DNA of 64,000 bases from Roseicella aerolata (GTDB taxonomy: Bacteria > Pseudomonadota > Alphaproteobacteria > Acetobacterales > Acetobacteraceae), in NCBI RefSeq assembly GCF_020523605.1, contig NZ_JAJAQI010000010.1, positions 62,001 to 126,000 of the forward strand. Direction: 5' to 3'. The notes under the pieces are model-generated. The model worked only from the letters and a program-made list of their open reading frames with translations, was not told the DNA's origin and ran no database searches. Every line of letters starts with the position of its first letter. The stretch's first letter is position 1. The position numbers were made by a program, and so were the translations under genes. Shown one piece after another: positions 45,547 to 54,622 of the stretch.

Positions 45547-46512
45547 TCACCATTTCAGGATGGCGCCGCCGGTGACGGGGATGGACCAGCGCGTCTCCAG
45601 CTCCCCGGCGCGCTTCTGGCCCACCACCGGGTCGCCGATCAGTCCGGTGCGCAGCTTCTCCTGCCGCACGCGCTCGAACTCCGCCTCCGGCACGTGCAGG
45701 CCCCATTTCGTGACGCGGGCGGTGGTGCCGTCCTCCTCCGAGGTGACGGGCACCTCGACGGGGCGGCCGTCGCGGCCGATCGCCTCGACGATCAGGTAGA
45801 AATTGCGCGCCCGCGGATTGGCGTTCGGCACGCGCCAGACGCCGGATTGCTCGCCGGGGCGGGAGACGATGCGCACCTGGTATTCCCGCGCGAGGTCGCG
45901 CTGCAATTCCTGCAAGGAGGCAAGGCGCGCCCGCGCATCCGTGAGCGCGCCGGCGCCTGCGGCGGCGCGGCCCTCCGCCAGCAGCCGCGCCGCCCGGTCG
46001 CGCGGCTCCGGCAGCGTGGTCGCGGCCAGCACGCGGTCATGCTCCGCCTGCAAGGCGCGCGGCAGGCCCTCCCGCAGCTCCTGCTGCTCGGCGATGCGGG
46101 TGCGCTCGGCCGGGAGGTGCACGCCGAACCACCAGCCACCGCCCGCCAGCAGCAGCGCGACCAGCGCAATGCCGGCCGCGCGGCCCCAGCGCGCCCGCGT
46201 GACCCAGAGCGTGGCGAGGCTGCGCCGGAAGGAAGGCGGCGTCGGCGTGTAGGTGAAGCGGTGCTGCTCGAGCGCCGCGACGCCCTGGTCGAGGATGCGG
46301 TCCGGCACCTCGATCCCCTGGCCGGCATAGATCTCCTGCAGCCGCTGCTTCAGCGCGACGCGGCGGGCATCGCCCTGCAACTCGCGCTCGACCAGCCGCT
46401 CGGCATGGCGGAGCGTGTCCACCACATCCATCGCCAGCATGGTCTCGTCCAGCGCCGGTGCGGGCGCCGCCGGGCCGGGCCGCGCCGGTGCCCGGGTGGC
46501 GGTGTCAGCCAT
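45547..46512 (-). CDS. DUF6384-like single-pass membrane protein
   Basis: 321 residues. Cytoplasmic N-terminal helical domain (about 20-90: VVDTLRHAERLVERELQG), one membrane helix (about 110-130: AAGIALVALLLAGGGWWFGV), then a coiled coil and a C-terminal globular domain (about 205-320) with NFYLIVEAIGRDGRPVEVPV and a conserved-looking end VTGGAILKW. I believe it belongs to DUF6384, a family of unknown function; that name comes from memory and is not verified. Overlaps the upstream gene by 8 bases. Confidence 0.65.
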   Translation of the reverse strand: MADTATRAPARPGPAAPAPALDETMLAMDVVDTLRHAERLVERELQGDARRVALKQRLQEIYAGQGIEVPDRILDQGVAALEQHRFTYTPTPPSFRRSLATLWVTRARWGRAAGIALVALLLAGGGWWFGVHLPAERTRIAEQQELREGLPRALQAEHDRVLAATTLPEPRDRAARLLAEGRAAAGAGALTDARARLASLQELQRDLAREYQVRIVSRPGEQSGVWRVPNANPRARNFYLIVEAIGRDGRPVEVPVTSEEDGTTARVTKWGLHVPEAEFERVRQEKLRTGLIGDPVVGQKRAGELETRWSIPVTGGAILKW

Positions 46513-47716
46513 GCGGCGTCAGGTTCAGCGCGGTACCCTGCTGCGCCAGCCGCGTCATGCGCTGCTTGGCATCCTCGACCGAGCGGCGGATCTCCTCGCT
46601 GTTGCGCGTCGCCGCCTCGCGCATCTCGGCGATGATCTCGCGCGCATGCTCCTGATAGTTCACCACGCTGTCCACCAGCTTCTGCACGGCGGCGGCCGAG
46701 ACGGTCGGGCCGTAGCCGGCGCGCAGCGCCGCCTCCTGTACCTTGCCGCCGATATCGGCCAGCACCTCCAGGCTCTGGTTCACGCCCTTCTTCATGGAAT
46801 CCAGCGTCTGGGTGCTCTCATGCAGCCCGTGCAGCCCGGCGAAGGAGGCGGAGAGGGCGGTCAGCACCGCCTCGTTGGTCGAGAAGAAGGCAACGGATTG
46901 CTGGTAGACCCGCTCCTTCGCCGATGTCGTCTGCACCAGCCGGGCCATGATGACCTCGGAGGTGTTGTAGGAGACGACCAGGTTGTCGGCCAGGTCCTTG
47001 CAGATCTGGTAGCGGCCTTCCTCGTTCTGCAAGCCGCGCAGCGCCTCGTCGCGCGCCAGCTCCAGCCTGGCGCGCTCGGCCGGCTCCGCATCGGCCGCGG
47101 CATCCACCGCGGCGCCGGCCTGCTCCACCGCGCTCTTGGCGTCGGAAAGCTTGACCACGGCGCTCTGCAGCAGCTCCAGCGCCAGCACCTCCGCCTGCTT
47201 CAGCGCGCCGCGGAAGTCGCGATAGGCCTCGAGGATCGCCCGCTCCCGGTCGATATTGCCCTTGGTGTCGCGCGAGACCTCCAGATAGGTCTCGCGGATC
47301 CTGCCGAAGCGGGAGGCGATGTCGCCCCGCGTCGCGTTCATCCACATGTTGCGCAGCTTCTCGCGGGTGGAGATCCGGCCGTCGTCCAGCTGGTTCACCA
47401 TCTCCTTCGCGTCGTCGCGGATGGAGTTGAAGGCGTTGGTGATGGTCTCGTAGCGCTGGGCGATCTCCATGGCGCGGATCTGCTCCCGCACCACCTCGTT
47501 GAAGACGGTCGCCTGGTTCAGCACGCGCGCGATGAGGGTGACGCGATCGGGGTCGAGATCGCCGAGCTGCGAGAGCAGGCCGGTGATCGGCGTCGGGTCG
47601 ACCGCCGGTGGGGGCAGCGGCAGGCCGAGGTCACGCAGGGCGCCCATGGCCTTGTCGAGATAGCGCATGGGCTGCGCCATGGGGGTCTGGCTGCCGGTGC
47701 TCTGCGCCTGTTCCAT
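46505..47716 (-). CDS. Helical protein, possibly TelA-like (unknown)
   Basis: 403 residues from ATG 47716, behind a perfect AGGAGGG. Almost entirely helical with no membrane segment; contains IAMRYETITNAFNSIRDDAK-type heptads, and NLVVSYNTSEVIMARLVQTT in the last third, where TelA-family proteins carry their RLIQNNN block. The resemblance to TelA (toxic anion resistance) is in size and layout more than in motif. First gene of the three-gene operon, so it probably forms a complex with the membrane protein and the Gly-rich coiled-coil protein. Confidence 0.6.
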   Translation of the reverse strand: MEQAQSTGSQTPMAQPMRYLDKAMGALRDLGLPLPPPAVDPTPITGLLSQLGDLDPDRVTLIARVLNQATVFNEVVREQIRAMEIAQRYETITNAFNSIRDDAKEMVNQLDDGRISTREKLRNMWMNATRGDIASRFGRIRETYLEVSRDTKGNIDRERAILEAYRDFRGALKQAEVLALELLQSAVVKLSDAKSAVEQAGAAVDAAADAEPAERARLELARDEALRGLQNEEGRYQICKDLADNLVVSYNTSEVIMARLVQTTSAKERVYQQSVAFFSTNEAVLTALSASFAGLHGLHESTQTLDSMKKGVNQSLEVLADIGGKVQEAALRAGYGPTVSAAAVQKLVDSVVNYQEHAREIIAEMREAATRNSEEIRRSVEDAKQRMTRLAQQGTALNLTPHG

Positions 47717-47837
47717 CGGGTCCCTCCTGCCGAGGCGCTCAGATGAGCGCACCGCCGGCCGAAATCCACCCGCCCGGCTTGCCGCGAAGCGCCCGAGGGG
47801 TGACGAATTGCAACGGCTGCCGTTCAAACGCGCGGCA

Positions 47838-49082
47838 TCAGGCCGCGCGCGGCACCGACCAGCTCTCGCGCCGGTTCAGCAGCTCCGGGTCGAATCCCGC
47901 CAGCTTCTTGTAGTTGCTTGCCGTCTCCTCCAGCTCCTGCCGGCTGATGACGCTGTGAAGATCCGTGAAGCCATCCGGCGCGCGCTGGTGGACGAGTTCC
48001 AGCACCAGATCGGGACCGAGGCCGCGATTGGCCGCGACGATCGCCGCCGTCGCCGGGCGCCGCTCCGCCTCATAGGCGGCCAGCCCGTCTTCCCGGCGTG
48101 GCTGCATGGCCAGGTGCCAGGCCAGGCGACGCGCATCAAGGATGGCCTGCGACGCGCCGTTCGAGCCGATCGGATACATCGGATGCGCCGCATCGCCCAG
48201 CAGCGTCACCCGCCCCTCCGTCCAGCGCGGCAGGGGATCGCGGTCCACCATCGGGAATTCGTACAGCGCCTCCGCCCGGCGCATCAGGTCGGGCACGTCG
48301 AACCAGCCGAAATTCCACCTCTCGAAGGCCGGTAGCACATCCTCCAGCCGGCCGGGCCGGTTCCAGTCCTCCCGGTTCCAGACATGGTCCGGCTCGAAGC
48401 GGATCTCGGCGATCCAATTGGTCAGGCGCCGGCCGTCCGGCAACGCGGCGATCGGGTAGCAGACGAATTTCTGGTCATGGCTGCCGGCCTGCACCATGGA
48501 GGCGCCGGTGAGATAGGGCGGCGCCTCGCTGGTGGCGCGCCAGAGGATGGCGCCGTTCCATTTCGGCGGCCCCTCATCCGGGGCGAAATGCCGGCGCACC
48601 ACGGAATGGATGCCATCGGCGGCGATCAGCAGGTCGCCCTGCGCCGTGCTGCCATCGGCGAAGCGCGCGGTGACGCCGGCCGCGTCCTGCGCGAAGGCGA
48701 CCAGCCGCTTGCCGGCCTGCACGCGCCCGGCGCCCAGCCTTTCCTGTGCCGCGCGCCACAGCAGCGTCTGCAGCCGGCCGCGATGGATGGAGTATTGCGG
48801 CCATCTGTAGCCGGCGGCGAGGCCGCGATCCTCCCGCCAGATCACCTGGCCGAAGCGGTTGGCATAGACCAGTTCCCGCGTCGCGATGCCGGTCTCGGCC
48901 AGGCGCTCACCGAGGCCAAGCTCCGTCAGCTCCCGCACCGCATGCGGCTGCAGGTTGATCCCGACGCCGAGCGGCCTCACCTCCGCCGCGCTCTCGAAGA
49001 CCTCGGCCCCGATGCCCGCCGCGTGCAGCGCCAGCGCCGTGGTCAGCCCGCCGATCCCGCCGCCGATGATGATGGCCCGCAT
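47838..49082 (-). CDS. FAD-dependent monooxygenase (PhzS/salicylate hydroxylase type)
   Basis: 414 residues from ATG 49082, with GGGAGG six bases upstream (the ATG at 49088 abuts that site). FAD motif IIGGGIGGLTTALAL at 4-18, DGIHSVVRR (the DG motif, about 156) and GDAAHPMYPIGSNGASQAI (about 280-298). GWFDVPDLMRRAEALYEFPM resembles PhzS-like flavin hydroxylases. The aromatic substrate is unknown. 22 bases separate it from the upstream hydrolase gene, so the two may be co-transcribed. Confidence 0.88.
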   Translation of the reverse strand: MRAIIIGGGIGGLTTALALHAAGIGAEVFESAAEVRPLGVGINLQPHAVRELTELGLGERLAETGIATRELVYANRFGQVIWREDRGLAAGYRWPQYSIHRGRLQTLLWRAAQERLGAGRVQAGKRLVAFAQDAAGVTARFADGSTAQGDLLIAADGIHSVVRRHFAPDEGPPKWNGAILWRATSEAPPYLTGASMVQAGSHDQKFVCYPIAALPDGRRLTNWIAEIRFEPDHVWNREDWNRPGRLEDVLPAFERWNFGWFDVPDLMRRAEALYEFPMVDRDPLPRWTEGRVTLLGDAAHPMYPIGSNGASQAILDARRLAWHLAMQPRREDGLAAYEAERRPATAAIVAANRGLGPDLVLELVHQRAPDGFTDLHSVISRQELEETASNYKKLAGFDPELLNRRESWSVPRAA

Positions 49083-49104
49083 GCGCATCCTCCCTCGGGC
49101 GGGA

Positions 49105-50274
49105 TCATAGCCCGGCCGGGGCCGGGCCGCCCAGCAGGTGGCGGACGGCCTGGACGAAGGATACCACCTCCCGCCGGTGCGCAGGGTCCCGCTCGGGCGG
49201 CACATGCGGCGGCTGCGGGAAGGCGCCGAGGGTGATGACGGCCAGCCGCTCCGCCCGCAGGATGTCGATGCGCTGGCCGGCGAAGCCGATGGCCGACATC
49301 AACCCATCGCCGAGCCACCAGGAATAGCCGTAATGCGTGATCCCCGGCGGCTTCGGCTCAGCCACCGCGAAGCGCGGCGCCGCCACCGCCTCGATCCAGC
49401 CCTCCGGCAGCACGCGCCGCCCGTCGATCACGCCGTCATCCAGCACGAATTGCGCCAGCTTCCCCATGTCGCGCAGCGCCATGCCGGCGCGGCTGCCGGC
49501 GATCTCCTGCCCGCCCTCCGATTCCAGCGTGTAGAAGGCGTCGAATTCCATGCCGGCCGGCTGCCAGATCCGCTCCGACAGGTAGTCCGCCAGCGGCCGC
49601 CCCACCGCCCGCGTCAGGGCGGCGCCGAGCAGGAAGGTATCGCCGGAATTGTAGAGGAAGGCGCTGCCCGGCAGGGTCGCGCGCGGCAGCCCCGCCATGA
49701 TGCGCAGCACGCCGCCCGGCTCCTTCGCTGCCAGCGCGCGGCTGTAGCGGTTCACGTCGCAATCCGGGTCGGAATAGACCTCCGTCCAGCGCGTGCCGGA
49801 GGACATGGTGAGCAGGTCGCGGAGCGTGACGCCCGCATAGGCGGTGCCCGCCAGTTCCGGCAGGAAGCGCGTGACCGGCGCCTCAACCGATTCGATGGCG
49901 CCGTCCCGGATGGCGGCGCCGAGCAGGATCGCCGTCCAGGACTTGATGGTGGACATGGTGGTCCAGCGGTCGCCCTCCGCCAGGCCGAGCCCGTAGCGCT
50001 CCAGCCGGATCCGCCCGTCCTGCACCACCAGCAGCCCGGCCAGGAAGTTCCGCTCCATGAAGGCCTCGACATCCTGCGCGCGCCCATCGGCCAGATAGGC
50101 CGGCGCGATCTCCGCCCCGCGCGCCCAGGGCTTCGGCCTGCCCCGCCGCACCACGCGATGCGCGAAGAGCCGGTCGACGATGCGGTAGCCCCAGGGCTGG
50201 ATGGTCGGCGGGTAGAGCAGGAAATCGCCTGCCCGCGGCAGGTGCGCCATGGGGTCTGCCTGTCTCGCTGCCAT
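49105..50274 (-). CDS. Serine hydrolase, class C beta-lactamase fold
   Basis: 389 residues from ATG 50274, with GGAGG five bases upstream. Active-site motifs: Ser108-Thr-Ile-Lys111 (TMSTIKSW) and Tyr207-Asn-Ser (LYNSGD). No signal peptide is evident, so it is probably a cytoplasmic esterase or amidohydrolase (EstB-like) rather than a drug-resistance enzyme. It precedes the flavin monooxygenase gene. Confidence 0.88.
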   Translation of the reverse strand: MAARQADPMAHLPRAGDFLLYPPTIQPWGYRIVDRLFAHRVVRRGRPKPWARGAEIAPAYLADGRAQDVEAFMERNFLAGLLVVQDGRIRLERYGLGLAEGDRWTTMSTIKSWTAILLGAAIRDGAIESVEAPVTRFLPELAGTAYAGVTLRDLLTMSSGTRWTEVYSDPDCDVNRYSRALAAKEPGGVLRIMAGLPRATLPGSAFLYNSGDTFLLGAALTRAVGRPLADYLSERIWQPAGMEFDAFYTLESEGGQEIAGSRAGMALRDMGKLAQFVLDDGVIDGRRVLPEGWIEAVAAPRFAVAEPKPPGITHYGYSWWLGDGLMSAIGFAGQRIDILRAERLAVITLGAFPQPPHVPPERDPAHRREVVSFVQAVRHLLGGPAPAGL

Positions 50275-50426
50275 CGGCGCCTCCGGCCCGTTCCGCTCGG
50301 GACGATGCCCCGGCCCGGCCGCCTTGTCATGAAGCCCGTCGCGCTGCAGCCCCGGCCGATGCCCCCGGGGTGACGCCGCGCCGGGCCTTGCCTACCCTGC
50401 CGGCCGACCAGTTGGAGGACATCGCC

Positions 50427-51305
50427 ATGGCACGGATCGGCTTCGTCGGGCTCGGCAACATGGGCGGGCCGATGGCGCGCAACCTGCTGAAGGCCGGCCA
50501 CCAGATCGCCGGCTTCGATCTCGTGCCCGCGGCGCTGGAGGCCTTCGCCGCGGCCGGCGGCACCCGCGCCGGCAGCGCCGCCGGGGCCGCGCAGGGCGCC
50601 GATGTCGTCATCACCATGCTGCCGGCCGGACGGCATGTGCGCGATGCCTGGCTCGGGGCCGGCGGCATGGCGGCGGCGAGCGCGCCGGGCGCCGTGCTGA
50701 TCGACTGCTCGACCATCGATGTCGCGACCGCGCGCGAGGTGGCCGCCGGCGCCGGCCGGCCCATGCTGGATGCGCCGGTCTCGGGCGGGACCATGGGGGC
50801 GGAGGCGGCGACGCTCACCTTCATGGTCGGCGGGCCGGAGGAGGCCTTTGCCAGGGCCCTGCCGATCCTGCAGGCAATGGGGAAGACCATTGTGCATTGC
50901 GGCGGCGCCGGCGCCGGACAGGCGGCCAAGGTCTGCAACAACATGATGCTGGCCGCGAACATGATCATCACGGCGGAGGCCTTCGTGCTGGCGGAGAAGC
51001 TCGGCCTCTCCCACCAGGCGCTATTCGATGTCTCGAGCAAGTCCTCCGGCCAGTCCTGGGCGCTGACTTCCTATTGCCCGGTGCCCGGCCCGGTGCCGAA
51101 CAGCCCGGCCAACCGGGACTACAGGCCGGGCTTCGCCGCCGCGCTGATGCTGAAGGATCTCGGCCTCAGCCAGGAAGCCGCGGCGACCGCCGGGGCGGAG
51201 ACGCCGCTCGGCGCCCAGGCGCTCGCCCTGTATCGGCGCTTCGTCGAGGCGGGTGGGGGAGAGAATGATTTCTCCGGCATCATCCGGATGCTGCGGGGCG
51301 GGTAG
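50427..51305 (+). CDS. mmsB: 3-hydroxyisobutyrate dehydrogenase-type beta-hydroxyacid dehydrogenase
   Basis: 292 residues from ATG 50427, with GGAGG eight bases upstream. Rossmann motif GFVGLGNMGGPMA at 5-17, DAPVSGGTMGAE substrate-binding block (about 115-126), catalytic Lys in GQAAKVCNNM (about 167-176) and the C-terminal DYRPGFAAALMLKDL. In valine catabolism it oxidises 3-hydroxyisobutyrate with NAD+. No other valine genes are near, so a different beta-hydroxyacid is possible. Confidence 0.88.
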   Translation: MARIGFVGLGNMGGPMARNLLKAGHQIAGFDLVPAALEAFAAAGGTRAGSAAGAAQGADVVITMLPAGRHVRDAWLGAGGMAAASAPGAVLIDCSTIDVATAREVAAGAGRPMLDAPVSGGTMGAEAATLTFMVGGPEEAFARALPILQAMGKTIVHCGGAGAGQAAKVCNNMMLAANMIITAEAFVLAEKLGLSHQALFDVSSKSSGQSWALTSYCPVPGPVPNSPANRDYRPGFAAALMLKDLGLSQEAAATAGAETPLGAQALALYRRFVEAGGGENDFSGIIRMLRGG

Positions 51306-51407
51306 CGGCCGCCCCCTTCCGGTTCCGGTGCGGCTGGTCGGCGCTCGTGCTATCGTGAATCCGTGCTGTGGTTGAGTCTCGGGCAATGTCGGAACCTATG
51401 ACGGTTC

Positions 51408-53297
51408 ATGAAAGGGCGCCGCGTTGATGCTTCCGTCCAGGCCGGTGCCTCCGGCCGTCGGCGCCCGGGGCGGGACGATCGCCGCAGGGCGGCGCCATCC
51501 TTGACGCCGCTCCCCGATATCGAGCGGCCGAGCCTCGGCTCTCTTGGCGCCGCGCTCGACCTCGTCCCGGTGGCAACCCTGTTGCTGGACTGGCCGGGGC
51601 TCCGGGCCATCGCCGGAAACGACGAGGCGGCGAGGCTGCTGGGCAGCGCCCGCGACCGGCTGCCGCAGGTCTGGGAAGGGACGCTCGCCGCCGCGGCCGG
51701 GGCAGCGCTGCGAAGCCGGCTCGGCGCCGTCACCGCGCGGGAGACGCCCGAGGTCTTCGATGCCTGCCTCGCGCCGCCGGGCGGGGCGCCCTTGACCGTG
51801 CTGGTCCGTGCCCGCCGCCTCGAGGTGGAGGGGCGCAGCCTGCTCTCGGCCGGGCTGGTGGACATTACCCGTCGCCAGAATGTCGAGGCCCGGCTCGCCA
51901 TGGCGCACCGGCAGCTGGAGATCGCGCTGGCCGGCGCGGAGCTGGGCGCCTGGCAGAGGGACCTCCGCGAGGAGGTCCTGCAGGTCTCGCCGCGCTGGTG
52001 CACCATGCTGGGCCTGCCGCCCGGCCTGGGCATAATCCCGGTCGCCACCTGGCGGCAACTGGTCCATCCGGACGACCTCCCGCGGCTGGAGGCCATCGTG
52101 GCGGCGCATATCGCCTCCGAGCAGGGGCGCTACGAGGTGGAGATCCGCCTGCGCCATGCCGATGGCCGCTGGATCCCCGTGCTGTCGCGGGGCGAGGCGA
52201 TCGAGCGCGATGCCGAGGGCCATGCGCTGGTGATCGTCGGCACGCATTTCGAACTCTCGGCCCAGCGGGCCTCGGAACTGGCCCGCGCCGCCAGCGAGCG
52301 GGAGGCGCGGCGGCGCCTGGCCGAGTTGGAGACGCTCTATCGCTCCGCGCCGCTCGGCCTGGCGCAGTTCGACCGCGAGTTCCGCTTCGTGCGCGTGAAC
52401 GAGGCAATGGCCGAGATCAATGGCCTGCCGGTGGAGGCGCATCTCGGCCACCTGGCCTGGGCGCTGGTGCCGGACCTGCGGGAGGCGGCGGAGCCGCTGA
52501 TGCGCCGGGTGCTGGAGCAGAGGGAGACCATCACCGGCATCGAATTCTCCGGCGAGACCCCGAAGGCGCCGGGCGTGAAGCGCGACTGGATCGAGCAATT
52601 CTACCCCGTGCGCGATCCGGAGACGCAGGAGGTTGTCGGCCTCGGCGTGGTCTGCGAGGAGGTGACGGAGCGGAAGCAGGCCGAGCGGACCCGCGAGCTG
52701 CTGCTGCGCGAACTGGACCACCGGGTGAAGAACCTCTTCGCCATCGTCAATGGCCTGGTGGCGTACAGCGCGCGGGGCGCGGCATCATCCCAGGCGATGC
52801 GGGATGCGCTGCTCGGCCGGGTCGGCGCCCTGGCGCGGGCGCATGACCTGGTGCGGCCGGCGATCGCCGGCGATGCCGGCCGGCAGTCCGGCACGACGCT
52901 GCCCGGCCTGCTGCAGGTGCTGCTGGCCCCTTTCCAGGGCGGGCACGCCCTGCCCGAGCGGCTCCGCCTGCACGGGCCGGCCCTGCCGCTCGGCCCCAAT
53001 GCGGCGCCGCCCATCGCGCTGGCGCTGCACGAACTGGCGACCAATGCGGCCAAGTACGGCGCCTTGTCCCGTGCCGGCGGCAGGGTGGCGATCGACTGGG
53101 AGACGCAGGACGGGTCGCTGCGCCTGCGCTGGATGGAGGCCGGCGGCCCGCCGGCCGCGGCGCCCGGGGCATCCGGCTTCGGCCACCGGCTGGTGACGCA
53201 GAGCGCGGCGCAACTCGGCGGCAGCGCGGCCTTCGACTGGACGGAAGACGGGCTGCGGGTCGAGCTGCGGCTGCCGCTGGCACGGCTGGCGAACTGA
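51408..53297 (+). CDS. HWE-family sensor histidine kinase with PAS domains
   Basis: 629 residues, no membrane helix, so a cytoplasmic sensor. Two or three PAS domains: one degenerate (about 45-150), one with a PAC end (about 170-285: LVHPDDLPRLEAI, EIRLRHADGRWI), one at about 305-420 (LAQFDREFRFVRVNEAMAEI). Kinase core: phospho-acceptor His438 in ELDHRVKNLF, N-box HELATNAAKYGALS (541), and RWMEAGGP, the W-x-E signature. No response regulator adjoins. Light or redox sensing via PAS is possible, but there is no LOV cysteine motif or haem signature. Confidence 0.9.
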   Translation: MKGRRVDASVQAGASGRRRPGRDDRRRAAPSLTPLPDIERPSLGSLGAALDLVPVATLLLDWPGLRAIAGNDEAARLLGSARDRLPQVWEGTLAAAAGAALRSRLGAVTARETPEVFDACLAPPGGAPLTVLVRARRLEVEGRSLLSAGLVDITRRQNVEARLAMAHRQLEIALAGAELGAWQRDLREEVLQVSPRWCTMLGLPPGLGIIPVATWRQLVHPDDLPRLEAIVAAHIASEQGRYEVEIRLRHADGRWIPVLSRGEAIERDAEGHALVIVGTHFELSAQRASELARAASEREARRRLAELETLYRSAPLGLAQFDREFRFVRVNEAMAEINGLPVEAHLGHLAWALVPDLREAAEPLMRRVLEQRETITGIEFSGETPKAPGVKRDWIEQFYPVRDPETQEVVGLGVVCEEVTERKQAERTRELLLRELDHRVKNLFAIVNGLVAYSARGAASSQAMRDALLGRVGALARAHDLVRPAIAGDAGRQSGTTLPGLLQVLLAPFQGGHALPERLRLHGPALPLGPNAAPPIALALHELATNAAKYGALSRAGGRVAIDWETQDGSLRLRWMEAGGPPAAAPGASGFGHRLVTQSAAQLGGSAAFDWTEDGLRVELRLPLARLAN

Positions 53298-53304
53298 TGC
53301 CGCT

Positions 53305-53384
53305 CCGCATGAATGCTGGCGCATTGATGCGGCCTCGGCCGCCGATGGCGGCTGCCCGTCAGGACTGACGCCGGCCGGTATGAC
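53305..53384. repeat. Modular dispersed repeat, copy C (modules 1 and 3)
   Basis: CCGCATGAATG (53305-53315) and CATTGATGCGG (53322-53332) form module 1 with one mismatch, 8 bases after the kinase stop. Module 3 follows at once: GCCGCC-GAT-GGCGGC, then GTCAGGA and CCGGCCGGTATGACC. Module 2, which separates them in copy A, is missing. Confidence 0.75.
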
Positions 53385-53627
53385 CGGGCGACCCTGACCG
53401 TCCCGGCCGGATCCGGGCGCGCCGGCCCGGCCCGGGGCCGGGGAGGGACGGGATGCGGCGCGCGAGTCCTCCCCCGGCGGGCGCCCGGCGCCCAGGCGCG
53501 GCGGGTCATTGCGCCAGGGGCGGCGTAGCGCCGCGGGAGGTTCGCGCCCCCTCCGCGATCCGCTGCCGCGCTCTGCTTTCCGGGCGGAGCCACCGGGCCG
53601 GTCATGCACGGCCTCCCGCGATCCGCC
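53385..53627. other. Intergenic, no gene seen
   Basis: Very GC-rich sequence with many short inverted repeats between the kinase gene and the convergent reductase gene. No frame with gene-like codon bias. Confidence 0.5.
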
Positions 53628-54569
53628 CTATCCCCGCGGCAGCCGCCCCGCGTCGCGCCGCTGCTCGAAGGCCTTGGCGTGCAGGAAGGCCGCCTCATGC
53701 ACCTCCTCCGGCACGCCGGCCTGCCGCGCCGCCTCCAGCAGGAAGCCGAGGATGTGGTCGGATTCGATCCGCCCGCCCGCCTCCAGGTCGCGCAGCATGG
53801 AGGTGGCATAGGCGCCCTTCGGGTCGGCGAAGAGCGCGCGGAACTCCGCCATGAAGCTGTCGGGCATCGGGTGGCCGTTGGCGGCGGCGATGGCTGCGTT
53901 GCGCTCCAGCACCCGGTGCATGAAACCCACGCCGCCAGGGCTGCGGGCGATCTCGCCGGTATTGGCGCGCAGCAGCACCGTGCCGATGGCGCTGGTGCCG
54001 AGATGGGTCAGCTTCTCCCACATGCGCTGGAGGATGTCGGGCACCGCCGTCGCCACCATGCCATCGGCCTTCGCGGCGAGGGCGGCCAGGGCCTCGACGC
54101 GGGGGCTCATGCGCCCGTCCAGCTCGCCGAAAGTCAGCCAGCGCCAGTCATTGAGCTGCCGCACCACGCCCTCGGCGGTCATGGTCGCCTGGATCTTGGC
54201 CAGGCCCCCCAGCACCGCGCCGGCGCCGAATTCCCGCCGCAGGGTCTCGAGATGGGACAGGCCGTTCAGGACCGGCAGGATCGCGGTGCGGCCATCCACC
54301 GCCGGGCGGATGGCGGCGATGGCCTCGGCCAGGTCATAGGCCTTGCAGGTCAGCAGGATCAGGTCCCAGCCCGGCCGGACCTCCTCCGCCGACAGGGTCG
54401 CCACGGAAAGGCGCGCCCCGCCGAAGGGGCTCTCGATCACCAGCCCGTCGCGGGCCAGTTGCTCCCGCCGCCGCGGCCGGACCAGGAAGCCGAGCTCGGC
54501 CCCCGCCTGCTGCAGCCGGCCCCCGAAATAGCCACCCAGCGCGCCGGCGCCCAAAACCAGGATGCGCAT
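53628..54569 (-). CDS. Ketopantoate reductase family oxidoreductase (ApbA/PanE)
   Basis: 313 residues. NADP-binding GAGALGGYFGGRL at about 7-19, the conserved LLTCKAYD and LNGLSHLE blocks, and the C-terminal helix with MWEKLTHLGTSAIGT (catalytic Lys). The family reduces 2-dehydropantoate for CoA synthesis; alphaproteobacteria carry several paralogues with other 2-oxoacid substrates, so panE itself is not certain. Confidence 0.85.
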   Translation of the reverse strand: MRILVLGAGALGGYFGGRLQQAGAELGFLVRPRRREQLARDGLVIESPFGGARLSVATLSAEEVRPGWDLILLTCKAYDLAEAIAAIRPAVDGRTAILPVLNGLSHLETLRREFGAGAVLGGLAKIQATMTAEGVVRQLNDWRWLTFGELDGRMSPRVEALAALAAKADGMVATAVPDILQRMWEKLTHLGTSAIGTVLLRANTGEIARSPGGVGFMHRVLERNAAIAAANGHPMPDSFMAEFRALFADPKGAYATSMLRDLEAGGRIESDHILGFLLEAARQAGVPEEVHEAAFLHAKAFEQRRDAGRLPRG

Positions 54570-54622
54570 CGGTTCCCGTCCTCCCTCGCAATTCGCGGCG
54601 CTTTCGCCGGCTCCCCTGCTAT

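Noticed and set aside
49105-50274. Beta-lactam resistance gene
   Set aside because: The fold and SxxK/YxN motifs are present, but there is no signal peptide or ampR-like neighbour; an esterase-like hydrolase is more likely.
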